Below, one piece after another: positions 15,332 to 24,243 of a DNA stretch of 64,000 bases. The notes beneath the pieces are model-generated. The model did no database searches, was not told the origin of the DNA, and saw only the letters and a program-made list of their open reading frames with translations. The first letter of the stretch is position 1, and every line of letters begins with the position of its first letter. The position numbers and the translations under genes are program-made. The DNA comes from Nitrososphaerota archaeon (GTDB lineage Archaea > Thermoproteota > Nitrososphaeria > Nitrososphaerales > UBA183). The stretch lies in contig JAFMAA010000001.1 in the NCBI GenBank assembly GCA_029785235.1, positions 124,001 to 188,000 of the forward strand, read 5' to 3'.

Positions 15332-15874
15332 ATGGGAGACCCTAAGAAGTCGCGGAAGCAATACAACAGGCCGAGGAGCCCCTGGAGGGCTGACCAGCTC
15401 GCCCAAGAGCTCTACCTCTTAGGGACGTTCGGACTCAGGAACAAGAGGGAGCTCTGGAAGGCGCAGACCCAACTTAGCGGAGTCAGAAAGCAGGCAAGGA
15501 CACTGCTCGCTGCCACTCAGGTTGTAAGGCAGCGGGAGGAGAAGAAGCTCCTGGACAGCCTGAGGAGGAAGGGCCTCGTCGGGGAGGGGGCCACCCTTGA
15601 CGATATACTCAGCCTTACGGTGGAAGACATGCTCGCCAGGAGGCTGCAGACGATGGTCTTCAAGAAAGGGATGGCGCTTTCTCCCCTGCATTCGAGGCAG
15701 CTGATAGTCCACGGGCACATCGCGGTTGGGGGGAGGATAATCACAATCCCAGGATACGAAGTCGGCGGGATTGAAGAGGGGACGGTGGCTTTGACTGGAG
15801 ACGCCGCGAAGGCTGTGGCCCCCGCAGATGGCGAGCTGACGGTGCCGGCGGAGCAGCCGGCCCAGGCGCAGTGA
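15332..15874 (+). CDS. rps4: 30S ribosomal protein S4
   Basis: 180 residues, uS4. GDPKKSRKQYNRPRSPW and the S4 RNA-binding domain MVFKKGMALSPLHSRQLIVHGHIAVGGRII are clear. It follows rps13 by 3 nt. The C-terminal tail after about residue 160 is Ala/Pro/Glu-rich and probably disordered. Confidence 0.97.
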   Translation: MGDPKKSRKQYNRPRSPWRADQLAQELYLLGTFGLRNKRELWKAQTQLSGVRKQARTLLAATQVVRQREEKKLLDSLRRKGLVGEGATLDDILSLTVEDMLARRLQTMVFKKGMALSPLHSRQLIVHGHIAVGGRIITIPGYEVGGIEEGTVALTGDAAKAVAPADGELTVPAEQPAQAQ

Positions 15875-15879
15875 GATAG

Positions 15880-16284
15880 ATGTCTGAAGAAGAAGTGCTC
15901 GCTGACCGGTGGGGGGTATGCCACATCTATTCGTCGTACAACAACACCATAGTGCACATCACTGACCTGACCGGGGCCGAGACTATAGCGTTCTCCTCAG
16001 GCGGGAGGCACGTGAAGGCCGACAGGTTCGAGTCGTCCCCATACGCCGCCATGAGGAGCGCGTCTGCGGCGTCAGAGGTCGCCAAGGGCAAGGGGATCAC
16101 GGCTGTCCACATCAAGGTGAGGGCGGTAGGCGGGACAGGTCCAAGGACCCCAGGGCCCGGAGCCCAAGCCGCAATCCGCGCCATAGCAAGGGCGGGGTTC
16201 AAGATAGGACGCATCGAAGATGCGACGCCCATCCCCCACGATACGACGAGGAAGAAGGGCGGGCGCAGAGGAAGAAGGGCCTAA
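15880..16284 (+). CDS. rps11: 30S ribosomal protein S11
   Basis: 134 residues, uS11. [32 protein letters not shown] and the C-terminal [16 protein letters not shown] are typical. Last gene of the S13-S4-S11 unit; it ends 3 nt from the convergent winged-helix gene. Confidence 0.97.
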   Translation: MSEEEVLADRWGVCHIYSSYNNTIVHITDLTGAETIAFSSGGRHVKADRFESSPYAAMRSASAASEVAKGKGITAVHIKVRAVGGTGPRTPGPGAQAAIRAIARAGFKIGRIEDATPIPHDTTRKKGGRRGRRA

Positions 16285-16287
16285 TCT

Positions 16288-17238
16288 TCAGAGCAGCTTC
16301 AGCACTTCTGCGGAGTCGACCTTCCCGTCACCGTCCCTGTCCACTCCGCGCAGCAGTGCCGCGAAGGGACCCGACTCGTACTTCGAGAACAGGGTGTCCG
16401 CGTCGTTACAGACCCCGATTATGCCTGACTTCGTCCCGGCTCCCGTGAGCCCAGCGATTACGACGCACGTCCTCGACCTGTCCCAGGGATTCGGTATCTT
16501 TTCGACGAGGCAGTCAAGCTCTGATGCGTGGGAGTTCCTTTCGTCGTCGACTATCGCGCCCCAGAACCCCCCCTGGCTGAACTTGAAGGGAAGATGAGGG
16601 TTGAGTTCTTCGGCCACCGAGTTGTTCCTCGGCCCGCCGACTACAACGAGGTTGGAGGAGACCAGCTTCTCCGCCTTAAGGTCGGTGTCAAGCTTCACCG
16701 GGAACTTCTCTGGGAGGTTTACGAACTGCCCCAGGGCGAACCCAAGCTGGACGGCGTAGTGCCCGTCCCTGGCCTGGGTGCCCGCCGCGCCGTGCGGTAG
16801 CGGAGAACCTACCACGACCCAGCCGTCGAACTCCCCGTCTTTGACGAACTCTTTGAAGAAGCGGCCGAGGGCCTTCGATCGCCCGGACGATTTCAGGGTG
16901 GGGAAGGGCTCGCCTTTGACAGGGAACTCCACCGCATAGCCGTCGGAGGCGAGGACGAACAGGTTGGCTTCGCCCCCCCTGACGCGCTCGCTGCGGACGC
17001 GCGAAATCAGCCCTGCCTTCTCCAGCCTCCCCACGTTGTAGTACACCGTCTGGTGGTGTGCTCCCAGCGACCTCGCCATCTCTGCGGGGTACTTCGGCCC
17101 GGACGAGAGTAGCGCCAGGATCTTCTGCCCCAGCTTCCCCGACGCGGGTCTGAACTCATCTGGCCCGTCGGCGGTCAGGACCCTCTTGGCGAGCCCTGAC
17201 TCGGACCTTGGGTCGAAAAGTAACTTCTCCTTGGGCAC
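16288..17238 (-). CDS. Winged-helix protein fused to S-layer-like domain and EF-hand motif
   Basis: 316 residues in three parts. Residues 36-100 form a winged helix of ArsR/MarR type (ILALLSSGPKYPAEMARSLGAHHQTVYYNVGRLEKAGLI). Residues 138-275 resemble a C-terminal domain seen in archaeal S-layer and related proteins (VVVGGPRNNSVAEEL, LVEKIPNPWDRSRTCVVIAGLTGAGT). Residues 300-311 form a canonical EF-hand/dockerin calcium loop (DRDGDGKVDSAE). There is no signal peptide or membrane helix, so a DNA-binding protein with a sensing domain seems more likely than a surface protein. GTG start, with minus-strand TATA GTTTATGTG about 25 nt upstream. Target genes are unknown. Confidence 0.75.
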   Translation of the reverse strand: MPKEKLLFDPRSESGLAKRVLTADGPDEFRPASGKLGQKILALLSSGPKYPAEMARSLGAHHQTVYYNVGRLEKAGLISRVRSERVRGGEANLFVLASDGYAVEFPVKGEPFPTLKSSGRSKALGRFFKEFVKDGEFDGWVVVGSPLPHGAAGTQARDGHYAVQLGFALGQFVNLPEKFPVKLDTDLKAEKLVSSNLVVVGGPRNNSVAEELNPHLPFKFSQGGFWGAIVDDERNSHASELDCLVEKIPNPWDRSRTCVVIAGLTGAGTKSGIIGVCNDADTLFSKYESGPFAALLRGVDRDGDGKVDSAEVLKLL

Positions 17239-17257
17239 GGCGCAGGGTCAGACAACC

Positions 17258-17266
17258 ACACATAAA
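17258..17266 (-). promoter_or_regulatory. TATA box for winged-helix gene
   Basis: Minus strand GTTTATGTG, about 20-28 nt before the GTG start at 17238, consistent with a leaderless or nearly leaderless mRNA. Confidence 0.5.
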
Positions 17267-17356
17267 CGGTTTTGCATGGTCACGCGGCGCCGGGTTGGCG
17301 TCGCGGTCGGACCATACAAGCGGGGCGGTGCAGGGTATGGCAGAATGTTTTGCGGG

Positions 17357-17364
17357 GTTTAAAG
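17357..17364 (+). promoter_or_regulatory. TATA box for glmS
   Basis: GTTTAAAG lies 25-32 nt before the ATG at 17389. The spacing predicts initiation at or next to that ATG, which supports the MCGIVGC start over the longer upstream frame. Confidence 0.55.
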
Positions 17365-17388
17365 AGACAGGGGACGGAACTCGTCCGA

Positions 17389-20300
17389 ATGTGCGGGATA
17401 GTCGGCTGCGTCGCTGAAAGGCCGGTGGCAGGGATACTTCTCGACGGACTCAAACGGGTCGAATATCGCGGCTACGATTCAGCGGGGATGGCCACCACAA
17501 ACGGGAGACGGCTCGAAATAAGGAAGGGGGTCGGAAGGATAGCGGAACTTGCCGAGAAGAAAGACTTCTCAGGGATGCTTGGGAACATAGGCATGGCGCA
17601 CTGTCTCCACCCGGATACACATGTCCAACTGGCGGACGGGCGGATCAAGAGAATAGCGGACATGGAAGACGAGGAAGAGGTTGCGTCCCTCGACACTCAG
17701 ACACTCAAGATTGTGTCGAGAAGAGCGGTCAGGTCATCTCACCCCGCGCCCCTGTATCTCTTGAAGATAAGCACCGACTCGACCGAAGTCGTCTGCACAG
17801 ACACTCACAAGATGATCGTGGCAAGAAACGGAGACCTCGTACAAACCCCCGCGTCTCAGCTCCTCGAGGGCGATTTGCTCATTCTTCCGAAGGCGCTCGC
17901 CATAAAGGGCAGGTCGCGGAAGCTGGACGAAGTCAACTCGAAGAGATTCGTCAGACCGAGCAGAGAATGGACTGAGGCGGTCAAGTGCCTTGTGGAACAA
18001 AGGCATGTGAATGTCGCAGAAGCGGCCCGAAGGTGCGGAGTTTCCTCATCATACCTAGGCCACGTCGTGAGAGGAGACCGCAGCCTCAGAGAAGACGTCG
18101 CGAAGAGGGTCGAAGACGTCTTCAAGCTGCGAGTGGCTGGCGGGCTTGTCCCGGTTTCGCACAGTCATTCAAACTATGTCAGGTTCCCCTCCATGACTTC
18201 GCCCGCGCTCCTGGAGGTGGTGGGGTACCTGTTCGGAGCCGGGCACGTCCACCCTAAGGGGGTCAGAGTCCGCGAAGAAGACCTCGGCCTCCTGCAGCAC
18301 TACCAGCGGCTGTTCCTGAGAATCTTCGGCCTAGAGGGGCGGATCATGAAGGTGGGACGGGCGGACACTTACGAACTCACGGTCAACAGCGTAGCACTTA
18401 GCAGGTGGCTCCATCTCAACTTCGACTTCGGGTCTGCCGCGTTCCTGACTAGGCTCGGGAGGCTCCCGAATGACGAGGTCGCTGCGTTCATCCGTGGGGT
18501 CTTTGACGCGGAAGGCTTCGTCGACACGCTCAGTCGCCAGATCGCCATGCGTATTACAGCAGAGCCCGCGTCCCGGATGCTGCAAGCGCTGCTTGTGCGC
18601 TTCGGGGTCCACTCGTCGGTCTTCGTCACGAAGGAGAAGAATCCAAGACGGAGCCCCTGCCGTATTTTGTCAATCAGCGGACACGAGGACATCAGCGGTT
18701 TCATTCGCCAGATTTCGAGCTCGTCAAGTCCGAAGCTCCGAGAGATGTTCACTCTCGAAGGTGAGACCAAGTCCCGTCGGTCGGCAGGGGAGATGTCAGT
18801 GTCCCACCCCAAGAGAGAGCCGCGAGACATCGCAGCCGGAGGGGAGAACCTATACTTGGAGCGAGGGGAGTACCCGACCCTGGGAACTGTCAACAGACTC
18901 GTCGAACATCCTCAGACGCGAAGCGAGGATCGGCCCCTTGAGTCCGTTCTGCATCGCTTCACCGACTCCCAGGTGTACTTCGAGAAGATAACGTCCGTTG
19001 TCCCCGTCGCATCTGACACGACCCAGGTCTACGACCTTGAGGTGGAGGGCACAGAAAACTTCCTGGCAAACGGAATCTTCACGCACAACAGCCGCTGGGC
19101 GACCCACGGAGGCGTGACCGACAAGAACGCCCACCCGCACGCTTCTTGCAGGGAGCGGGTCGTGGTCGTGCACAACGGGATCATCGAGAATTACGTCTCC
19201 CTGAAGAAGGGACTGATCGCGAATGGGCACAGGTTCAGGAGCGAGACCGACACCGAGGTGGTGGCGCACCTCATCGAAGACGAGTACGAGCGGACGAGGG
19301 ACCCGCTCAAAGCGACCTCTGCCGGGGTCAAGAAGCTCAAGGGCCAGTATGCTGTGGCGGTGATGTTTCAGGACCGGCCGGACGTGATGACCGGGGCTCG
19401 GAAAGACGCGCCGCTGATCGTCGGGGTGGGGGAAAGGATGATGTTCCTGGCCAGCGATGTCCTAGCGTTCATAGGTCACACCGACAGGACCATCTTCCTC
19501 GACAACTACGAAGTAGTCGAAATCACAAAGGACGGCGTCAAGATAGTCGGGCGCGACGGAAAGAGGGTCAGGAGGGAGCCAGACCAGGTAGCATGGGAAC
19601 TCTCCGACGTCACGAAGAGCGACTACGCCCACTACACCCTGAAGGAAATCAACGAGCAGCCGAGGACTGTCGTCTCAGCGTCCCTGCAGGACGCCGAGAA
19701 GTTGGAGAGGTTCGCCCGTGCGATAAGAAGGACGAAGTCGCTGTACATCACCGCGTCGGGGACTTCCTACCATGCAGGGCTCTTGATGAAGTTCAGGCTG
19801 AACAAGGAGGCGAAGGTCAGGGCTGACGTGGTGGTGGCTGGCGAACTGAAGGAGCACGCGGAGTTCTTGGGGAAGGGTTCGGTGCTCATCGCGATTTCGC
19901 AGAGCGGGGAGACAGCGGACGTGATGGAGGCTGTGAAAGAGGCGAAGAGGCACGGGACAAGCGTCTACTCGATAGTGAACGCGGCAGGCTCGTCGCTGGC
20001 GCGCGAGAGCGACGAGGTGCTCTTGCTCAACTGCGGCCCGGAGGTTGGGGTGGCTGCCACGAAGAGCTTCACCGCTCAGGTGGTCGTGGTCAACCTCGTG
20101 GTGGACGCTGTGCTCGGGAAGAAACGGCCCGGTTCGGCCGAGGAGCTGTCGAGGGCGGTCGCGGAAGCCTTGAAGTGCGACGGACCCATCCAAGAGCTGG
20201 TCAGAGCGTACGCGGACAGGCCCGACTTCTACTTCGTCGCACGCGGGTATGAGAGCCCTGTCGCCCTTGAGGGCGCGCTGAAGCTGAAGGAACTCTCCTA

Positions 20301-20643
20301 CATCCATGCCGAGGGGATGCCCGCGAGCGAGCTGAAGCACGGGACCCTGGCGCTCATCGAGAAGGGGACCCCCGTGGTGGTCATAAACCCGAGCGGGCCG
20401 AATCACGCCGAGTCACTGTCGAGTGCAGAAGAGCTCAGGGCGAGGGGGGCAGACATCATAGGTATCTCAGACGTGGAGGACGAAGTCTACAAGCACTTCG
20501 TGAGGGTCCCGAAGGTGCAGCCGAAGTTCACCCCGGTCGTTGAGGCGATCCCGCTGCAGTTGCTTGCCTACCGCATGTCAGTGGCTAGGAGCAACGACCC
20601 TGACTACCCGAGGAACCTCGCGAAATCCGTCACCGTGAAGTGA
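17389..20643 (+). CDS. glmS: Glutamine--fructose-6-phosphate aminotransferase with intein
   Basis: Makes glucosamine-6-phosphate from fructose-6-phosphate and glutamine for amino-sugar synthesis. The start gives MCGIVGC, exposing the catalytic Cys2 of the N-terminal glutaminase; the frame is open 39 codons further up, but this start is required by mechanism and matches the TATA position. An intein occupies residues 72-567, interrupting GMAH/SRWATHGG. Two SIS isomerase domains follow (TASGTSYHAGL, ISQSGETADVMEA, CGPEVGVAATKSFTAQ), ending LAKSVTVK. The spliced protein would be about 588 residues, normal for GlmS. Deoxyhypusine synthase follows with its own TATA. Confidence 0.96.
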   Translation: MCGIVGCVAERPVAGILLDGLKRVEYRGYDSAGMATTNGRRLEIRKGVGRIAELAEKKDFSGMLGNIGMAHCLHPDTHVQLADGRIKRIADMEDEEEVASLDTQTLKIVSRRAVRSSHPAPLYLLKISTDSTEVVCTDTHKMIVARNGDLVQTPASQLLEGDLLILPKALAIKGRSRKLDEVNSKRFVRPSREWTEAVKCLVEQRHVNVAEAARRCGVSSSYLGHVVRGDRSLREDVAKRVEDVFKLRVAGGLVPVSHSHSNYVRFPSMTSPALLEVVGYLFGAGHVHPKGVRVREEDLGLLQHYQRLFLRIFGLEGRIMKVGRADTYELTVNSVALSRWLHLNFDFGSAAFLTRLGRLPNDEVAAFIRGVFDAEGFVDTLSRQIAMRITAEPASRMLQALLVRFGVHSSVFVTKEKNPRRSPCRILSISGHEDISGFIRQISSSSSPKLREMFTLEGETKSRRSAGEMSVSHPKREPRDIAAGGENLYLERGEYPTLGTVNRLVEHPQTRSEDRPLESVLHRFTDSQVYFEKITSVVPVASDTTQVYDLEVEGTENFLANGIFTHNSRWATHGGVTDKNAHPHASCRERVVVVHNGIIENYVSLKKGLIANGHRFRSETDTEVVAHLIEDEYERTRDPLKATSAGVKKLKGQYAVAVMFQDRPDVMTGARKDAPLIVGVGERMMFLASDVLAFIGHTDRTIFLDNYEVVEITKDGVKIVGRDGKRVRREPDQVAWELSDVTKSDYAHYTLKEINEQPRTVVSASLQDAEKLERFARAIRRTKSLYITASGTSYHAGLLMKFRLNKEAKVRADVVVAGELKEHAEFLGKGSVLIAISQSGETADVMEAVKEAKRHGTSVYSIVNAAGSSLARESDEVLLLNCGPEVGVAATKSFTAQVVVVNLVVDAVLGKKRPGSAEELSRAVAEALKCDGPIQELVRAYADRPDFYFVARGYESPVALEGALKLKELSYIHAEGMPASELKHGTLALIEKGTPVVVINPSGPNHAESLSSAEELRARGADIIGISDVEDEVYKHFVRVPKVQPKFTPVVEAIPLQLLAYRMSVARSNDPDYPRNLAKSVTVK
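17602..19089 (+). other. Intein in GlmS with degenerate LAGLIDADG endonuclease and HTH
   Basis: 496 residues beginning CLHPDTHV (block A) and ending NGIFTHN before extein Ser. Block B is TDTHKMIV and the C-terminal block is YDLEVEGTENFLANGIF, so all splice residues (Cys1, block B His, penultimate His, terminal Asn, +1 Ser) are present. The DOD endonuclease motifs are VVGYLFGAGHV, where Ala replaces the catalytic Asp, and FIRGVFDAEGFV, which is intact. Between the splice and nuclease parts there is an HTH-like stretch (VNVAEAARRCGVSSSYLGHVV). A GlmS (GF-6P) intein of similar size is known in Methanocaldococcus jannaschii. Protein splicing is likely intact; cutting is doubtful. Confidence 0.93.
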
Positions 20644-20672
20644 CGACGCCGCACTGGACTCGGATCGCGCTC

Positions 20673-20685
20673 ATAAAATAATTAA
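20673..20685 (+). promoter_or_regulatory. A/T-rich promoter of deoxyhypusine synthase
   Basis: CATAAAATAATTA lies about 24-36 nt before the GTG start, the usual TATA spacing for a leaderless or short-leader archaeal mRNA. Confidence 0.5.
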
Positions 20686-20708
20686 GTGGACGATCCAGAC
20701 GCTCAGCC

Positions 20709-21728
20709 GTGGTATCAAGGAAGGAAGTGCTTTCGAAACCGGTGGCCACCATCGGCGTTGGCAAGAAGAGCATCTCGGCGCTGCTAAACGAGATGTCGCA
20801 GACGGGCTTCCAGGGGAAGAAGCTCGGCGAGGTTGTGAATATCTGGACAGAGATGGCCAAAGAGAGGGACCTCACCGTGTTCCTTGGGCTGACCGGCTCA
20901 CTCAGCACCACCGGGCAATGGAAGATCATACGATGGCTAGTGGAGAACAGATACGTCGACGTGGTCGTGAGCACCGGGGCCAACATCTCTGAGGACATCC
21001 TCGAAGCGCTGGGGTACCACTACTACCAAGGGACATGGCTTGCCGACGACGAGGCACTCCTCAAGATGAAGATCGACAGGTTCTACGACGTCTACGCGGA
21101 CGAAATGCAATACAGGAAGCTGGAGAGGACCATCTACGACTTCGCCAACACCCTCGACGCGGAGAAGGTCTACTCGACAAGGGAGTTCCTTCATCAATTC
21201 GGGGCCTACCTGAACAAGAAGGGGATAGACAGCATCGTTGCGGCGGCGCAGAGGGCGAAGGTCCCGGTGTACTCGCCGGGACTGATAGACAGCGGGTACG
21301 GAGTGGCCTTGAGCCTGCTGATGCGCGAGAAGAAGAAGATGATCAGGCTGGACCAGACAAAAGACATGGAGGAGCTAGCCCAGATCGCAGAGAGGTCCAA
21401 GAAGACGGGGGTGGTCTACCTGGGAGGAGGCGTCCCCAAAGACACGATCCAGCTCTCCACCATAATCAAATCTCTGGCCAAGGGAGGGGAGGAGGAGACG
21501 CCGCACGAATATGCGATTCAGATAACGGCGGACAGCCCGCAGTGGGGAGGGCTGTCGGGGTGCACCCTCGAGGAGGCAATCAGCTGGGGGAAAATCAAAT
21601 CGGGCGGGAAGAAGGCGACACTGTACGCCGACATCACGCTGGCCCTCCCCATCGTGGCGCACGCGCTGAACGAGAGGGTCACAGGGAGGAGCCACCCCCC
21701 TGATCTGTCCTGGGTTTTCAAGAACTAG
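20709..21728 (+). CDS. dys: Deoxyhypusine synthase family protein
   Basis: 339 residues. Transfers the aminobutyl group of spermidine to a lysine of aIF5A. GLTGSLSTTGQW, VVSTGANISEDILEALG and the C-terminal EEAISWGKIKSGGKKATLYADITLALP are present; the last contains the WGK lysine that forms the enzyme intermediate in characterised members. GTG start. Its 3' end overlaps convergent purB by 11 nt. Homospermidine-synthase-like paralogues share this fold, so substrate is assigned by family. Confidence 0.9.
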   Translation: MVSRKEVLSKPVATIGVGKKSISALLNEMSQTGFQGKKLGEVVNIWTEMAKERDLTVFLGLTGSLSTTGQWKIIRWLVENRYVDVVVSTGANISEDILEALGYHYYQGTWLADDEALLKMKIDRFYDVYADEMQYRKLERTIYDFANTLDAEKVYSTREFLHQFGAYLNKKGIDSIVAAAQRAKVPVYSPGLIDSGYGVALSLLMREKKKMIRLDQTKDMEELAQIAERSKKTGVVYLGGGVPKDTIQLSTIIKSLAKGGEEETPHEYAIQITADSPQWGGLSGCTLEEAISWGKIKSGGKKATLYADITLALPIVAHALNERVTGRSHPPDLSWVFKN

Positions 21729-23058
21729 CCGAGGTCGCATCCGGGCTCGGTTTAGGAGCCTTGGCGTCCAGGAGCCTGTCAACGACCCCTGTGCAACTCA
21801 TGGCTAGGTCCACTGACCTCCCCAGGTACAGGAGCGGGTCTGACGCGGTTGTGTATCTGCCGCCGCCGATGGAGTCTCTCACCTTCTCGTACCCCTCGGC
21901 GTCCCCCCCGAGCCGCCTCGTGATCTGCTCCCTTTCGGCGAGTATCTCGGGGTGCCTTCTCAGGTCGTCGAGCATGGTATGGCGTTCCACTTTCATCGAG
22001 GACAGCGAGCCTCGCAACCTCTTGCACGCGATCAGCGAGTGAGCGAGCCCTTGCCCCACCATCCTGCGGACGACCGAGTCTGACAGGTCCCGCTGGAGCC
22101 TGGTGTGCTGGAGCCTGTAGGCGAGCATGACGAGGAGGGACGTCGACACGTCGGCCTGACCCTCGGCGTTCTCGAGGTCAACGGGGTTCTCCTTCTGGGG
22201 CATCGTAGAAGAGCTCACTTTGCCAGGGCGCACGAATCGCAGGTAGTCCAGCGCCTGGTAGAGCCAAAGGTCCCTGGCCAGTGACGCGACGAGCTGATTG
22301 ACGTTGATTACAGTGTGAAGGATGTCAGACAGCCTCTCCCCGGGGGCCACCTGGGTCGAGTAGGGGGCGGGCTCGACTCCGAAGCCTTCAACGAAATTCG
22401 AGAGCACTGCAGGCCAGTCGACGTCGGCGAGGAGGCCAAAGGATGCGTAGGTCCCCACCGCTCCAGAGAACTTTGCCATTGGCGTCAGCCCGTTAAGACG
22501 GGAGACGCGCTCCGCGAGCCTGTAAGCGAATACCGCCATCTCTTTCCCAAATGTCGTAGGCACGGCCGGCCTACCGTGGGTCCTTGCGACCATCGCCGAG
22601 GACGCTTCCTTGGCGGCGAGCCCCGCTATGGAACGGGCGAGCGAAGAGTAGGCCGGGACCAGTACTTCGCCCACGGCGGACTTTAGGAGGATGGCGAAGG
22701 ATAGGCTGTTGGTATCCTCGCTCGTCAGGCCGAGGTGCACGAAGGGGGCGAGGGCCCGGGGACCTGATTTTAGCAGCCGCTCCCTGAAGTATACTTCAAC
22801 GGCCTTCACGTCGTGGCCCAGCCGCCCTTCGAGCTCCTCGAGGGCTGCCATGTCGGTGTCCACCGCCGGGACCTTTGCCTTGGGGGCTACACCCAACTTC
22901 ACCAGCAGCCCAAGGTACTCCGCCTCCACCCTGACCCTGGCGCTCATCAGCGCCCGGTCCGAGAAGTAGCGGTCAAGGGGTTCAGCCTCTCTGCGGTATC
23001 TCCCATCTATTGGAGAGATGGCGTCAAAGCTCAATGGTCTTCGACCTTTCTTCCCCAT
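21718..23058 (-). CDS. purB: Adenylosuccinate lyase
   Basis: 446 residues of the fumarase/aspartase superfamily. Cleaves SAICAR and adenylosuccinate in purine synthesis. The signature SSTMPQKENPVDLEN lies about two-thirds along, with TSEDTNSLSFA and ARTHGRPAVPTTFGKE earlier. It overlaps the purA 3' end by 35 nt and forms a guaB-purA-purB unit for AMP and XMP synthesis. Confidence 0.95.
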   Translation of the reverse strand: MGKKGRRPLSFDAISPIDGRYRREAEPLDRYFSDRALMSARVRVEAEYLGLLVKLGVAPKAKVPAVDTDMAALEELEGRLGHDVKAVEVYFRERLLKSGPRALAPFVHLGLTSEDTNSLSFAILLKSAVGEVLVPAYSSLARSIAGLAAKEASSAMVARTHGRPAVPTTFGKEMAVFAYRLAERVSRLNGLTPMAKFSGAVGTYASFGLLADVDWPAVLSNFVEGFGVEPAPYSTQVAPGERLSDILHTVINVNQLVASLARDLWLYQALDYLRFVRPGKVSSSTMPQKENPVDLENAEGQADVSTSLLVMLAYRLQHTRLQRDLSDSVVRRMVGQGLAHSLIACKRLRGSLSSMKVERHTMLDDLRRHPEILAEREQITRRLGGDAEGYEKVRDSIGGGRYTTASDPLLYLGRSVDLAMSCTGVVDRLLDAKAPKPSPDATSASS

Positions 23059-24243
23059 ATGAGACGACGCGCACCTTCACGCCCAAGCGCTCTTCGATGA
23101 AGCTGACGAGTCGCCTCCCCTCCGGAGGGAGTCCGCCCTCAAAGCCGGCTCCGCGCATGGAGAACGGAGCTTCGAGGACAGGTCGGGCCTCGTCCAGGGC
23201 TCCCATAGCCTTCTGGAAGTCTGTGGTCTCGCTCCCGTTCAGGTCGTACGCCGCGCAGACCTTCACCTCGTCCATCTTCGAGAGGACGTCAAGCTTCGTG
23301 ACAGCCACCTCATCTACGCCGTTGAGTTTGATAGCGTACCGCAACGACACCAGGTCGAGCCACCCGACCCTCCTTGGCCTCCCAGTCGTGGCGCCGTACT
23401 CGTTCCCCAGCGTGCGCAGCCTCGTCGACTGCTCCCCTGAGATCTCAGACGGGAATGGGCCGCCCCCCACCCTCGTGGTATAGCACTTCATCACCCCAAG
23501 GGGTTTGCCAGCCAGGCCCGGGGATATCCCGAAGGCGGAGGGGATGTAGCTCGCTGTCGTGTGCGTGGAGGTGACATATGGGTAGGTGCCGTGCAGTAGG
23601 TCAAGGAGAGTCCCCTGGGACCCTTCGAAGAGCACGCTCCCCCCCGACTCGGCTATTTCGACGACCCTGCCAGCGGCGTCTCCGGTCAGTCCCGCGAGGA
23701 GCCTGCCGGATTCGACCCCCCAGGCGGTCAGAGGTGCCGGGTCCAGTGATAGTTCCCGGTAGAATGAGGCGAGGGGGCCGAAGTCAAAGCCGGCGAGGAG
23801 GTCCCCCGCCCTGGGGTTCAGCCTCAGCGCCCGCAGCGCGTAGGACGGTCCTATCCCCCGCCTCGTGGTCCCTAGCGCGGCGGCTCCCCTGGCTTCCTCT
23901 ATCTTGGCGTCCAGCGCCCTGTCGACGGGGGTGACCAGGGTGCATCTGGAGTCCACGATGAGCCTCTTCTTCGGCGCCTCAGGTAGAAGGGCCAGCTCCT
24001 CGGCCAGCACGACGGGGTCGGTCGCGACCGCGGCGCCGATGAGGAGCTGCTTCCCCTTCAGCGCCCCCGAGGGGACGAGATGGAATGTGTGCTTGTTGTT
24101 CCCTATGACCACAGTGTGGCCGGCGTTGCTCCCGCCGTTGAACCTGGCCACGGCGTCGTAGCCTGTGGCGAGATAGTCGACGATCTTCCCCTTCCCTTCG
24201 TCCCCCCACTGGAGGCCTACTACTGAGAGGTTTGGCGCGTCAC
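23024..24243 (-). CDS. purA: Adenylosuccinate synthetase (start region apparently frameshifted)
   Basis: Converts IMP and aspartate to adenylosuccinate with GTP. The frame encodes LSVVGLQWGDEGKGKIVDYL then RFNGGSNAGHTV, containing the catalytic Asp and His of the family, and continues as normal PurA to 23024. No ATG, GTG or TTG lies in this frame before the GDEGKGK loop. The only in-frame start, GTG at 24151, would remove the catalytic loop. A GTG at 24243 overlaps the guaB stop as GTGA, a typical coupled start, but it is in another frame that meets TAG at 24220-24222. A one-base deletion near 24238 would explain this. It may be an assembly error, a real frameshift or a recoding event. Confidence 0.8.

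Noticed and set aside
14639..15406. 255-codon minus-strand frame
   Set aside because: Antisense of rps13 and the spacer; Arg/Leu/Pro-rich composition and no family resemblance.
19675..20406. 243-codon minus-strand frame
   Set aside because: Antisense to the SIS domains of glmS.
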